Positions 46,498-55,467 of a stretch of 64,000 nt of DNA are shown piece by piece. The notes under the pieces are model-generated. The model was not told where the DNA came from. It did not search any database and worked only from the letters and a program-made list of their open reading frames with translations. The first letter of the stretch is position 1; every line of letters begins with the position of its first letter. The stretch comes from Paenibacillus sp. E222. Lineage in GTDB: Bacteria; Bacillota; Bacilli; Paenibacillales; Paenibacillaceae. Made by a program: the position numbers and the translations under genes. The stretch lies in the NCBI RefSeq assembly GCF_013401555.1, contig NZ_CP058552.1, forward strand, positions 5,704,001 to 5,768,000. The letters are read 5' to 3'.

Positions 46498-48510
46498 TTA
46501 GCCTTTCAAATGAATCTTAAGCACACCGTTCTGGTTGGATGTTACATCACCAGTAGTGACCTCCACTCGATCAACCATGTCCTGACCGTCCGGAATAATG
46601 ATTGGCGTAATGAGCGGATAGCCCGCAGCTTCAATCACTTTACGGTCGAATTCAAGCAACGTTTGCCCGGCTCTTACCTTCTCTCCAGCTTCAACGTGCA
46701 TGTTAAAACCTTCGCCTTTGAGTGATACCGTATTGATCCCGACATGAATCAGAATCTGCAATCCACTCGCGTGCTCAAGAATGACAGCGTGTTTGCTCTT
46801 GATGACATGGGCAACCTGAGCGTCAAACGGGGCAACGACCTGATTGCCAGAAGGTTCAATGGCAACCCCTTCACCCATTTGTTTCTCTGCAAATGCCGGA
46901 TCAGGTACTTGCTCCAGTGGAACAGCTGTACCCGTTAATGGTGCCATGATTTCCAGTGTATTCACAGGCTCATCCGCCACCTGAGCAGCACTGCGTGTGC
47001 GTGGCTCTGCAACTGCATTTGTTGTAGTTGTGCCAGAAGCTGATTTCGCTGTAGGCGTTTGACCACCAGCTACAGTAGCTTGATCTGCGTTGCGGTCTTC
47101 TTTTCTCAACTTCGCTCTTCCGAAAATAACAGTCAGTACAAACGGAACAACCAGTACAATCGCCATACCGATGAAGAATACTCCCCATTTGTTCGGGAAA
47201 ATGGACAGGAATCCAGGTACCCCACCTACACCGATAGAGGTGGCCTGAACATTATTTATCGTGAGCAGTACACCGCCGATCGCAGAACCGACCATCCCGA
47301 AGATAAACGGATAACGATAACGGATATTCACCCCGAAGATCGCCGGCTCGGTTACCCCGAGGAAGGCCGAGACGGATGAAGTTGCCGCAAGTCCTCTCAT
47401 TTTCTTCTCACGAAGCACAAGCATCATGGCAAGTGCGGCAGAACCTTGCGCGATATTGGACAGTGCCAGCATCGGCCACAGGAACGTTCCGCCCTGGCTA
47501 CCAATCAACTGTACGTCTACCGCCAGGAACGTGTGGTGCATTCCTGTAATAACGAGCAATGCGTACAGTCCACCGTAGATCAGACCGCCCAGAGCCGCGT
47601 ACGAATCGTATATATAGATCAAGCCGGATGTAATTCCATTCGCAATGGCAAACGTAACCGGACCAATGATTGTAAATGCCAGGAAGCCGGTAATCAATAA
47701 AGTGACAGGTGCAACAACCAGCAATTTGATCGAATCATGCACCCTTTTGTTCAGGAAAATCTCCAGCTTGGCAAGCAGATAGGCTGATACCAATACCGGC
47801 AGAACCTGCCCCTGATAACCGATCTTCTCAATATGCCAGCCGAACAGATTCCACGTAGGCACGGTGCCTTCGTTGACTGCATTGGCGTAGCCATAAGCAC
47901 TCAGCAGATCGGGATGTACTAGGATCAGACCAAGGACAATCCCGAGCAACGGACTGCCGCCGAACCTTGTTACCGCGGACCAACCAATTAACGCAGGCAG
48001 GAAGGTAAAGGCTGTGCTCGCGATGGTATTAATAATAGATGCGAGGTCCTTCCATGCCGGATATACATCCACCAATGATTTTCCATCAAAGAATATGCCT
48101 GGTCCTGTCAGAATGTTATTAATACCGAGCAAGAGACCGGCCGTGATGATGGCTGGCAGGATCGGGATGAAGATGTCCGATAGCGTTTTGATCGCACGCT
48201 GGATCGGGTTCTGCTTTTTACCCGCAACGGCCTTCACGTCATCCTTGGAAGCGCGTTCGCCTCCGGTAATCTGAATCATTTCATCATACACTTTATCCAC
48301 AAGCCCAGGTCCGATAACTACCTGGAATTGTCCTTGAGAGGAGAACTGGCCTTTGACCAGATCGTTCTGTTCCAGACTTGCTGTATCTACTTTACTTTCG
48401 TCGTACAGGGCGAACCGGAGGCGTGTGACACAATGCGTTGCAGCTTCAATATTTTCTTTGCCGCCGACCGCGCGTACGATCTCCTCAACCTGTTTTTTAT
48501 CCATTGCCAT
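46498..48510 (-). CDS. treP: Trehalose-specific PTS enzyme IIBCA
   Basis: Imports trehalose and phosphorylates it to trehalose 6-phosphate. The domains are IIB (residues ~1-85, phospho-Cys in ATHCVTRLRF), IIC (~105-460, e.g. GMHHTFLAVDVQLIG and GVTEPAIFGVN) and a Ser/Thr/Ala linker. A C-terminal IIA of the glucose type (~520-670, phospho-His in LIHVGINTVSL) completes it. At 670 aa it carries its own IIA, unlike B. subtilis TreP (470 aa), so it needs no separate IIAGlc. GGAAG precedes ATG 48510. It lies 29 bp downstream of treC in one operon. Confidence 0.93.
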   Translation of the reverse strand: MAMDKKQVEEIVRAVGGKENIEAATHCVTRLRFALYDESKVDTASLEQNDLVKGQFSSQGQFQVVIGPGLVDKVYDEMIQITGGERASKDDVKAVAGKKQNPIQRAIKTLSDIFIPILPAIITAGLLLGINNILTGPGIFFDGKSLVDVYPAWKDLASIINTIASTAFTFLPALIGWSAVTRFGGSPLLGIVLGLILVHPDLLSAYGYANAVNEGTVPTWNLFGWHIEKIGYQGQVLPVLVSAYLLAKLEIFLNKRVHDSIKLLVVAPVTLLITGFLAFTIIGPVTFAIANGITSGLIYIYDSYAALGGLIYGGLYALLVITGMHHTFLAVDVQLIGSQGGTFLWPMLALSNIAQGSAALAMMLVLREKKMRGLAATSSVSAFLGVTEPAIFGVNIRYRYPFIFGMVGSAIGGVLLTINNVQATSIGVGGVPGFLSIFPNKWGVFFIGMAIVLVVPFVLTVIFGRAKLRKEDRNADQATVAGGQTPTAKSASGTTTTNAVAEPRTRSAAQVADEPVNTLEIMAPLTGTAVPLEQVPDPAFAEKQMGEGVAIEPSGNQVVAPFDAQVAHVIKSKHAVILEHASGLQILIHVGINTVSLKGEGFNMHVEAGEKVRAGQTLLEFDRKVIEAAGYPLITPIIIPDGQDMVDRVEVTTGDVTSNQNGVLKIHLKG

Positions 48511-48539
48511 ATTGTCACTTCCCATTTATATAATGTGAA

Positions 48540-50261
48540 TTAGTCCTGTTGCGGTACAAGCCACATATAGGATGAATACGGGCTCAGGGAGATTACTTGC
48601 TCGACTGCAGGCGATACCTCCGTATTGCCAATCAGCAGCTCTGCGGATTTACCCGCAATGTGGTCATTCCAGACGGCCTCCGAGAAAGCAAAAGTTACGT
48701 CCCGCTTGCTAAAGTTGGACACGACAAGCAACGTTTCGCTTCCATTGGTCCGGGCGTAGGCGAATACATCCGGATGTGCATCGTCCAAACGTTCATACAG
48801 ACCGTCGGTCAGCACACGAACCTGTTTGCGCAGAGCAATCAGCTTGCGATAATGATAATAGATTGAATTCGGGTCAGCCATCTGCTGAGCCACATGAATC
48901 GACGGATATCGTTCATCCACTTTGATCCACGGTGTACCTGTTGTAAATCCGGCATTCTCGCTTCCATCCCATTGCATCGGTGTCCGGGAATTGTCCCGGG
49001 AACGCTCTTTCACAATTTGGAATGCTTCCTCGGCGGATTTGCCCCGTTCTTCCTGAAGCAGTCGGTACATATTGGTCGATTCAATATCACGGAACTCGCT
49101 AACGTCGTTCCAGACCGGATTCGGCATCCCGATCTCTTCACCCTGGTATACGTAAGGTGTTCCCTGCATGCCATGAATGGTCGTAGCAAGCATTTTGGCA
49201 CTCTCCGCACGATAATCGCCATCATCAGCGAAACGAGACAACGCCCGCGGTTGATCATGGTTGTTCAGGAACAACGCATTCCATCCGCCACCTGCCTGCA
49301 TACCTGTCTGCCACTCACTAAAGAGTTGTTTCATCGCTTCAAAATCGTAAGGCATCAGTTCCCACTTCTGTCCATTCGGATAATCCACTTTCAGATGGTG
49401 GAAGTTAAACGTCATGGAGAATTCCCGGGAAGCAGGGTTCGAATATTTGATACAGTGCTCCAGTGTAGTGGAGGACATCTCCCCAACCGTTACCATATTG
49501 TGTGGACCAAACACCTCTTCATACATCTCTGTAATGTACTCATGCACACGCGGTCCATCGGTGTAGAACTTGCGTCCGTCGCCTGGGGAAACGCTACCAT
49601 CATCGTCGGGGAAACGCTGGTCCTTGGAGATCAGATTGATGACGTCCATACGGAAACCATCTACACCCTTCTCTGCCCAGAACTTGATCATGTCTCGTAC
49701 TTCCTGGCGTACCTGCTCGTTCTCCCAATTCAAATCAGCCTGTGTTTTGTCAAACAACGTCAGGAAATATTGTCCTGTCTGCTCATCATACTGCCATGCA
49801 GGTCCGCCGAACTTGGATTGCCAGTTATTCGGCACACCGCCGTCCGGAGCAGGGTCCTTCCAAATATAATAATCGCGATACGGATTATCCTTGGAAGAAC
49901 GCGATTGCTGGAACCACTCATGATCCGTAGAAGAGTGATTCACCACGATATCAATCATCAGCTTCATGTCACGTGCCTTCAGACCTTTAAGCAGTTCGTC
50001 AAAATCCTCCATCGTACCAAAATCCGGATTAATCCGATAATAGTCCGCCACATCGTAACCGTTATCATGCTGTGGTGAGACATATACGGGCTGCAGCCAC
50101 ACGATATCAATACCGAGGTGCTGCAAGTAATCCAGCTTTTCGGTCAATCCCCGAATGTCTCCGGTACCCGATCCAGTTGTATCGTTGAAACTCTTGGGAT
50201 ATACCTGATACACCGTGGAAGTCTTCCACCACGATGATGAAGTTGTGTTGGTTGAACTCAT
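48540..50261 (-). CDS. treC: Alpha,alpha-phosphotrehalase (GH13)
   Basis: Cytosolic hydrolase splitting trehalose 6-phosphate into glucose and glucose 6-phosphate. The GH13 regions are DIVVNH, GFRMDVINL (nucleophile Asp), TVGEMSS (acid/base Glu) and FLNNHDQPR (transition-state Asp). The N-terminus WWKTSTVYQVYPKSF is typical, and the length of 573 aa fits. GGAGG lies 9 nt before the ATG. First gene of the treC-treP operon, under a TreR-type operator. The pairing with a trehalose PTS decides phosphotrehalase over oligo-1,6-glucosidase. Confidence 0.92.
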   Translation of the reverse strand: MSSTNTTSSSWWKTSTVYQVYPKSFNDTTGSGTGDIRGLTEKLDYLQHLGIDIVWLQPVYVSPQHDNGYDVADYYRINPDFGTMEDFDELLKGLKARDMKLMIDIVVNHSSTDHEWFQQSRSSKDNPYRDYYIWKDPAPDGGVPNNWQSKFGGPAWQYDEQTGQYFLTLFDKTQADLNWENEQVRQEVRDMIKFWAEKGVDGFRMDVINLISKDQRFPDDDGSVSPGDGRKFYTDGPRVHEYITEMYEEVFGPHNMVTVGEMSSTTLEHCIKYSNPASREFSMTFNFHHLKVDYPNGQKWELMPYDFEAMKQLFSEWQTGMQAGGGWNALFLNNHDQPRALSRFADDGDYRAESAKMLATTIHGMQGTPYVYQGEEIGMPNPVWNDVSEFRDIESTNMYRLLQEERGKSAEEAFQIVKERSRDNSRTPMQWDGSENAGFTTGTPWIKVDERYPSIHVAQQMADPNSIYYHYRKLIALRKQVRVLTDGLYERLDDAHPDVFAYARTNGSETLLVVSNFSKRDVTFAFSEAVWNDHIAGKSAELLIGNTEVSPAVEQVISLSPYSSYMWLVPQQD

Positions 50262-50320
50262 GTTAACGCCTCCAATAAATTGTATTGCTTATGTGGTTCT
50301 CTTGGCCTAACTTCATTTAT

Positions 50321-50349
50321 ATATTACATAACTAAACATGTATATACAA
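50321..50349 (-). promoter_or_regulatory. treC promoter
   Basis: On the minus strand TTGTAT (50349-50344), 17 bp, TAATAT (50326-50321): a good sigma-A promoter whose -35 lies inside the TreR operator. The remaining 50350-50467 stretch shows nothing else that I can identify. Confidence 0.7.
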
Positions 50350-50352
50350 GTT
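50335..50352. promoter_or_regulatory. TreR-type operator
   Basis: AACTTGTATATACATGTT (minus strand) is a near-perfect palindrome, one base from a fully symmetric ACTTGTATATACAAGT, which resembles the B. subtilis tre operator as I recall it. It overlaps the -35 box. Repression relieved by trehalose 6-phosphate is the known mode. No treR gene is in the window. Confidence 0.75.
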
Positions 50353-50467
50353 GAAACTTCAATATGCTATCTTTTTCCTCTTCTACACATTCCCCATTAA
50401 TGATTCCTCTGTAACAATTATTTTGCTGCTTACGTTCGTAAACACCATGATATCTGTATCTGAAACG

Positions 50468-50517
50468 AAAAAAACCGTCTGTTCCCCCATGATTTCATGA
50501 GGATAAACAGACGGTTT
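50468..50517 (-). terminator. Terminator of the dicarboxylate symporter gene
   Basis: AAACCGTCTGTT pairs perfectly with AACAGACGGTTT, with an inner CATGA/TCATG hairpin and a T-run on the minus strand. Confidence 0.88.
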
Positions 50518-50574
50518 AAATGTATAGAAATGATGAGTTAAAAATTCATACGAAGCTCGTTCACTTCCTGTTTC

Positions 50575-51927
50575 TTACAACATGTCCGTCGAAACCATTC
50601 CTTTCCCCTGTTCCCTTTTGTTCAACTTCACCGAGGACAAGGACGCTTGTTCTTCTCTCTCCAGCTCTTCGGCACTAATCTCCCCGGAAAGCACAGCCCG
50701 CATGCGTTTTTGGTCCAACAGCCCTTCCCATTTCGCAACTACAAATGCCGCAACACAGTTGCCCATCAAATTCGTGAATACTCGCATCGTATCCATGAAG
50801 CGATCCGCACCAAGCAGTAAGGCAACAGCTGCTACCGGGAATGCATTCAGGGCCGCTGCTGTAGCAGACAAAGCTAGGAATGCGGAGCCAGGTACACCCG
50901 CCATACCTTTGGAGCTAAGCATTAATACCAGTAAAATCGTAATCTCTTGTCCAAGTGTCAGATCAATGCCAACCGCTTGAGCCAGAAAAACGGTCGCCAG
51001 CGACAGGTAGATCGAGGCTCCGTCCAGATTGAACGAGTACCCTGTTGGAACCACGAGACCGACGACAGCACGATCACAGCCTGCTTTGGTCAACTTGTCC
51101 ATCATGCGGGGCATAACAACTTCCGAGGAACCTGTGCCAATCGCCAGCATCACTTCGGAACGTGTATATTTTACAAATTGCAAAAAGTTCAGCCCTGTAA
51201 TCCACCAGCCAGCCAGTGCAAGCATCACCAGAAACAGTAATGCTGCTCCGTAACAGGCAATAATCAGCAAACCGAAAGAGGAAAGTGTAGATGCCCCATA
51301 CGCTCCAACGGTGTACGCCATGGCTCCGAAGGCTCCGATGGGTGCCAGTTTCATAATGTACCCAATAATGCGGAACAAGATGCCCAATACATTTTCAATC
51401 AGCGTCAGCACATTCTCCTTCGCCTTACTTTCCGATGCTGCCAAGGCTGTCCCGAACAAACAGGCAACGAGCAGCACTTGCAGCAATGCATTTTGTGCAA
51501 AGGCATCTACAATACTTGTTGGAATAATGTTCATGATAAAGTCGACGACATGCGGCAGTTCAGAGCCATTGGTTTTGGCTTCGATCCCACTTGCATCAAG
51601 GGTCGAGGGGTCCACGTTCATGCTTGCACCCGGACGAAGCAGGTTGGCTGTGCCGAGTCCAAGGACCAGAGCAACCGTCGTTGCGATTTCGAACCATAGA
51701 ATGGCTTTGAACCCAATCCGTCCAACTGATTTCAGATCACCGATTTTGGCTATGCCTGTCACGATCACCATAAAGATTAATGGAGCAATGATCATTTTGA
51801 TCAGCTTGATAAAACCTGTTCCGAGCGGCTGCAGCAGACTGCCCAGATCAGGCCACAGAATGCCTACACCAATCCCGATGATAACCGCTACAATGATTTG
51901 AAAAAACAATGATTTCACAAATGACAT
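50575..51927 (-). CDS. Dicarboxylate/cation symporter (DctA/GltP family)
   Basis: A 450-aa secondary transporter of the DAACS family importing C4-dicarboxylates or glutamate with H+ or Na+. The hairpin motif GTGSSEVVMPRM replaces the usual SSSxxxxP; VPTGYSFNLDGASIYLSLA and SSKGMAGVPGSAFLALSA are the substrate and cation site segments and favour the DctA branch. The C-terminal charged tail is longer than usual. GGGGGAG lies 7 nt before the ATG. No DctS/R-like sensor is adjacent. Substrate is inferred. Confidence 0.9.
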   Translation of the reverse strand: MSFVKSLFFQIIVAVIIGIGVGILWPDLGSLLQPLGTGFIKLIKMIIAPLIFMVIVTGIAKIGDLKSVGRIGFKAILWFEIATTVALVLGLGTANLLRPGASMNVDPSTLDASGIEAKTNGSELPHVVDFIMNIIPTSIVDAFAQNALLQVLLVACLFGTALAASESKAKENVLTLIENVLGILFRIIGYIMKLAPIGAFGAMAYTVGAYGASTLSSFGLLIIACYGAALLFLVMLALAGWWITGLNFLQFVKYTRSEVMLAIGTGSSEVVMPRMMDKLTKAGCDRAVVGLVVPTGYSFNLDGASIYLSLATVFLAQAVGIDLTLGQEITILLVLMLSSKGMAGVPGSAFLALSATAAALNAFPVAAVALLLGADRFMDTMRVFTNLMGNCVAAFVVAKWEGLLDQKRMRAVLSGEISAEELEREEQASLSSVKLNKREQGKGMVSTDML

Positions 51928-52074
51928 GAACGCTCCCCCTGTTTTTCGGTCAATTCGGATTTCCGTTTGGTTTCCGTGTAATTTTTTATAACATTGCAGC
52001 AGAACTTCAACAATGGGATTTCAAGGTTTTTGTCATGCGGACCAACTATGGCGTACTAAATTGAACTTAAAACC

Positions 52075-52123
52075 GAAAAAAGACGAATATCACGTCAGTT
52101 ATGTTGACGTGATATTCGTCTTT
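52075..52123 (-). terminator. Terminator of the metal-dependent hydrolase gene
   Basis: A perfect 19-bp stem (AAAGACGAATATCACGTCA with its complement, loop GTTATGT). An A-run on the left gives T's on the minus strand. Confidence 0.88.
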
Positions 52124-52166
52124 AGCTTTGTATTGCTTTTATGATTGAACAGTGATTAATAGAGCA

Positions 52167-52859
52167 TTACAGGGTTAGGGATTGTCCCGGTGCCAGCACA
52201 CGGCCTTCCAGACCTTTGGAAGCAAGCTGCTCCACAAACTTCTCGGCATCCTGACGAATCACGGGGAACGTATCATAATGCACCGGAATCGTCAGCTTCG
52301 CATTGAACCATTCAGCGGCTTGCAAAGCATCCTCCGGTCCCATGGTGAAATGTCCACCAATAGGCAGTAGTGCTACGTCGATATCATGACGGTCACCAAT
52401 CATTTTCATATCACCGAACAAGCTAGTGTCACCGGCATGCAAAATGGTTTTGCCACCAATGTTAATAATATATCCTGCAGGCAATCCTGCGTACATGATC
52501 CGTTGTTCCTCTTCCAGCACAATTCCGGACGTATGGAAAGCCTGAATCATTTTGGCTTGCGCAAAGCCTAGATCCACCGTTCCACCCATGTTCATACCAA
52601 GGGTGTCCAGTCCTTTCCATGACATATATGTAGCCAGTTCCACAATCGCAACCACCTTGGCATTGTTAGCCTTGGCGATCGGTTCAGCATCCAAAATGTG
52701 ATCCATATGTGCATGTGTCAGTAAAACGGCATCGGTCTTGATGTCTTCCGGTTTGGTGACAGCAAGTTCATTGCCACGCAGGAAAGGATCAATGATTAAC
52801 GACTTCTCTTCTGTGCCCAGTTGTACACTGGAGTGTCCGTGGTAAGTAATATTCAGCAA
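52167..52859 (-). CDS. Metal-dependent hydrolase, UPF0173 (YtkL-like)
   Basis: A 230-aa metallo-beta-lactamase-fold hydrolase. Motifs are NITYHGHSS at the start, LLTHAHMDH (HxHxDH), LHAGDTSLFGDM and a C-terminal IPVHYDTFP. The length matches YtkL. I start at TTG 52859 because AGGAGG lies 8 nt upstream and homologs begin close to this beta-strand; the ATG at 52904 has no site. Substrate unknown. Confidence 0.9.
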   Translation of the reverse strand: MLNITYHGHSSVQLGTEEKSLIIDPFLRGNELAVTKPEDIKTDAVLLTHAHMDHILDAEPIAKANNAKVVAIVELATYMSWKGLDTLGMNMGGTVDLGFAQAKMIQAFHTSGIVLEEEQRIMYAGLPAGYIINIGGKTILHAGDTSLFGDMKMIGDRHDIDVALLPIGGHFTMGPEDALQAAEWFNAKLTIPVHYDTFPVIRQDAEKFVEQLASKGLEGRVLAPGQSLTL

Positions 52860-52948
52860 CTTGGTATCCTCCTGACATATGCGTTCGTTTGGTTTGATTT
52901 TCAACCTATATTATAATTCAAAACTCTTCGCCAAAGCAAAATGACGCC

Positions 52949-54640
52949 TCATCGCTGCATTCGGTAAACTCGTGCTTCGTAAGGCTGAAGAAGAATCGCT
53001 CCCTTATCGGTGGAATAACGTCTGCTTACATTGCTGATGACCGTCTTGGCATTTTCTTGATTCCATCCCTCAGGCCATTCCATCTCCGGCTCATGTTCAC
53101 GGAAATTCAGAATAACGAGCATCTGCTCATCATCCAGCGTTCGGGTATAGGCATAGATATCGGGATCATCCGGCAAAAGCAGCTCATATGCCCCATAGAT
53201 GAGTACTTTATGTTGTTTGCGAAGTGCGATCAGTTTACGGTAATAATGCAAAATGGACTGGGGATCACGTTCGGCATCCTCCACATTAATCTCAGGATAA
53301 TTCGCATTCACCTGAATCCATGGCTCACCATCGGTAAATCCGGCATGTTTCGTATCATCCCACTGCATCGGTGTACGGGCATTATCACGACTCTTGCGCC
53401 AGATTGCTTGCATGACTTCATGCTTCGCTCGCCCCTGACCGATATGATGCCGATAATAATTCATTGTCTCAATATCCCGATAATCCTCAATATCAGGAAA
53501 AGCAACATTGGTCATGCCGATCTCTTCCCCTTGATAAATATAAGGCGTACCCTCCAAAGTGAGCATCCACGTAGCCAGCATCTGGGCAGAGCGCACCCTG
53601 TACTTTCCATCATCACCGAAACGGGATACCGGACGCGGCTGGTCATGATTGCCCATGTAATTGGCATTCCAGCCTCTGTCATGCAGCACGGTTTGCCAGT
53701 TGCTCATAATTTCTTTCAGCTCGGGCAGCTTCCACTCCCGATAGTTCCATTTGCCGATTCCGGATGATTGAGCGTCCACAAACATATGCTCAAACTGGAA
53801 TACCATATTGAGCTCATTCCGATCTGTCCCAACATAGGCCAGCGCCTGTTCCGGTCCAAGCCCGGAAGTCTCTCCAACAGTCATTGGACCATAAGGCTTC
53901 AGGATCATGTCGTTAAGTTTGTTCAGAATCGAATGGACCTGCTCGAGGTTGGAAAAAAGCTGATACGCAGGAACAACCGGCAGATTATCCGGATTATGTG
54001 CGCTGGGTAACCCATCCGCCTTGGCGATATGCGCCACCGCATCGAAACGGAAACCATCCACCCCCTTTTCCAACCACCAATGCACCATCTCATACATCTC
54101 TTCTGCCATCTGTGCATTGTTCCAATTCAGGTCAGGCTGGTGTTCCGTATAAAGATGCAAATAATATTCATTCGTCTCCGGATCATGCTTCCACACAGAA
54201 CCCCCAAAGTAGGACTCCCAGTTGTTTGGAACCTGACCATTTTTACCTGAACGCCAAATATAATAATCCCGTTTCGGATTCACTTTCGATGAACGTGACT
54301 CGGCAAACCACGCATGTTCATCCGACGTATGATTCAGCACCAGATCCATCATGATCTTGAGACCACGCTTGTGTGCTTCCGCCAGCAAACGGTCAAAATC
54401 CTCCATCGTCCCATATTTGCGCAAAATGGAGTAATAATCACGGATATCATATCCGTTATCATGACCAGGTGAATCGTAAATAGGACAGATCCAAATGACA
54501 TCCACACCCAGATCAGTCAAATAATCGAGCTTGTCATATATCCCCTGCAAGTCACCCTGACCGTCTCCATCCGAATCTTTGAAGCTGTTGGGATAGATCT
54601 GGTACACCACACTCTCTTTCCACCAAACGATATAGACCAC
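52949..54640 (-). CDS. Oligo-1,6-glucosidase / alpha-glucosidase (GH13_31)
   Basis: Cytosolic GH13 enzyme of 563 aa cleaving isomaltose- or maltose-type oligosaccharides. GH13 regions are DLVLNHTSDEH, GFRFDAVAHI (nucleophile), TVGETSG (acid/base), YMGNHDQPR. Related to treC but lacking a PTS partner. The start is uncertain: GTG 54640 overlaps the only ribosome-like GAGGTGG, and the family N-terminus WWKESVVYQIYPNSF begins four codons later, where only an ATC follows at proper spacing. No transporter is adjacent, so the sugar source is not clear. Confidence 0.9.
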   Translation of the reverse strand: MVYIVWWKESVVYQIYPNSFKDSDGDGQGDLQGIYDKLDYLTDLGVDVIWICPIYDSPGHDNGYDIRDYYSILRKYGTMEDFDRLLAEAHKRGLKIMMDLVLNHTSDEHAWFAESRSSKVNPKRDYYIWRSGKNGQVPNNWESYFGGSVWKHDPETNEYYLHLYTEHQPDLNWNNAQMAEEMYEMVHWWLEKGVDGFRFDAVAHIAKADGLPSAHNPDNLPVVPAYQLFSNLEQVHSILNKLNDMILKPYGPMTVGETSGLGPEQALAYVGTDRNELNMVFQFEHMFVDAQSSGIGKWNYREWKLPELKEIMSNWQTVLHDRGWNANYMGNHDQPRPVSRFGDDGKYRVRSAQMLATWMLTLEGTPYIYQGEEIGMTNVAFPDIEDYRDIETMNYYRHHIGQGRAKHEVMQAIWRKSRDNARTPMQWDDTKHAGFTDGEPWIQVNANYPEINVEDAERDPQSILHYYRKLIALRKQHKVLIYGAYELLLPDDPDIYAYTRTLDDEQMLVILNFREHEPEMEWPEGWNQENAKTVISNVSRRYSTDKGAILLQPYEARVYRMQR

Positions 54641-54760
54641 CTCGCTTTCATCACTCTTTACTATATAACCCGTTAGTATGTTTTATCCGAAATGTGCCTC
54701 TTATAAACAGAAAAGATCCATGAACACCAAAAGACCCGATCATTGACCGCTATTCGCAGT

Positions 54761-55219
54761 TCATTTTCGAGTCCTTCTCTGTGGGTATATGATTAAGGCA
54801 AATCCTACGTATCCAATCCAGGCACCCACCGTATTCAAAATAATGTCATCGACATCAAACGAACCCACACGGGTAATCAATTGTGTAATCTCAACAGCAA
54901 ACAAAAGTAAGATGACAATTCCTGTAAATGGTAAAAACCTCCGGCACCTGCGGAATAACCAGGGAATCCATATCCCAAGCGGGATGAACAAGACAATATT
55001 CCCAAACAGGTTTTTCACCCAGGCTTCCGTGGAGTATCTGTTCTTTTCAAAAAGCAGGGGCTTGATAGTTTCTAATGGTACCAGATTATATTGATAATTC
55101 ACGCCAGGCGTTCTCTCGCTGACAAAGAGCAAGTTACCCATAATCAACACATATAACCATGCCATACATGCGACGATTGTGAGCATCCACCTGGTGTGAA
55201 GCCACGAACGTTCGTTCAT
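54761..55219 (-). CDS. VanZ-family membrane protein
   Basis: A 152-aa protein with four hydrophobic helices. VanZ signatures are YNLVPLETI, NLFGNIVLFIPLGIWIPWLF and FAVEITQLITRVGSFDVDDIILNTVGAWIGY in pieces. GGAGG precedes the ATG by about 10 nt (an in-frame ATG nine bases upstream is too close to it). VanZ relatives give low-level teicoplanin resistance, but most family members are of unknown role. No van operon is nearby. Confidence 0.88.
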   Translation of the reverse strand: MNERSWLHTRWMLTIVACMAWLYVLIMGNLLFVSERTPGVNYQYNLVPLETIKPLLFEKNRYSTEAWVKNLFGNIVLFIPLGIWIPWLFRRCRRFLPFTGIVILLLFAVEITQLITRVGSFDVDDIILNTVGAWIGYVGFALIIYPQRRTRK

Positions 55220-55363
55220 TTTCTCATATCCTCCGACCTTTTTTCCGTGGAGAGCGGTATGGTCTATTTTAAAGGGATATCCATCTTCATGTCCAGCTGC
55301 TCAGGCGTGGACTTCCATACAATTCTGAATCAGACTATTCTGTTACAACTCTCAACATACCAA

Positions 55364-55443
55364 AATCCCCTTGTGCAACAAGGAGCGATCTCTGATGAAG
55401 GTATATGAACCCGACAGAGATCAATCTAGTGTACAAGGGGATT
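55364..55443 (-). terminator. Long hairpin after glgP
   Basis: AATCCCCTTGT (55364-55374) pairs with ACAAGGGGATT (55433-55443) and an inner GATCTCTG/CAGAGATC stem. The T-run is short on the minus strand. It may also block transcription in the other direction. Confidence 0.5.
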
Positions 55444-55467
55444 ATTTCATTGTTAAACCATAATTAT

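Noticed and set aside
48894..50078. 394-codon plus-strand open frame opposite treC
   Set aside because: The minus strand encodes a full GH13 enzyme with all catalytic motifs, so the long antisense frame is a codon-bias shadow.
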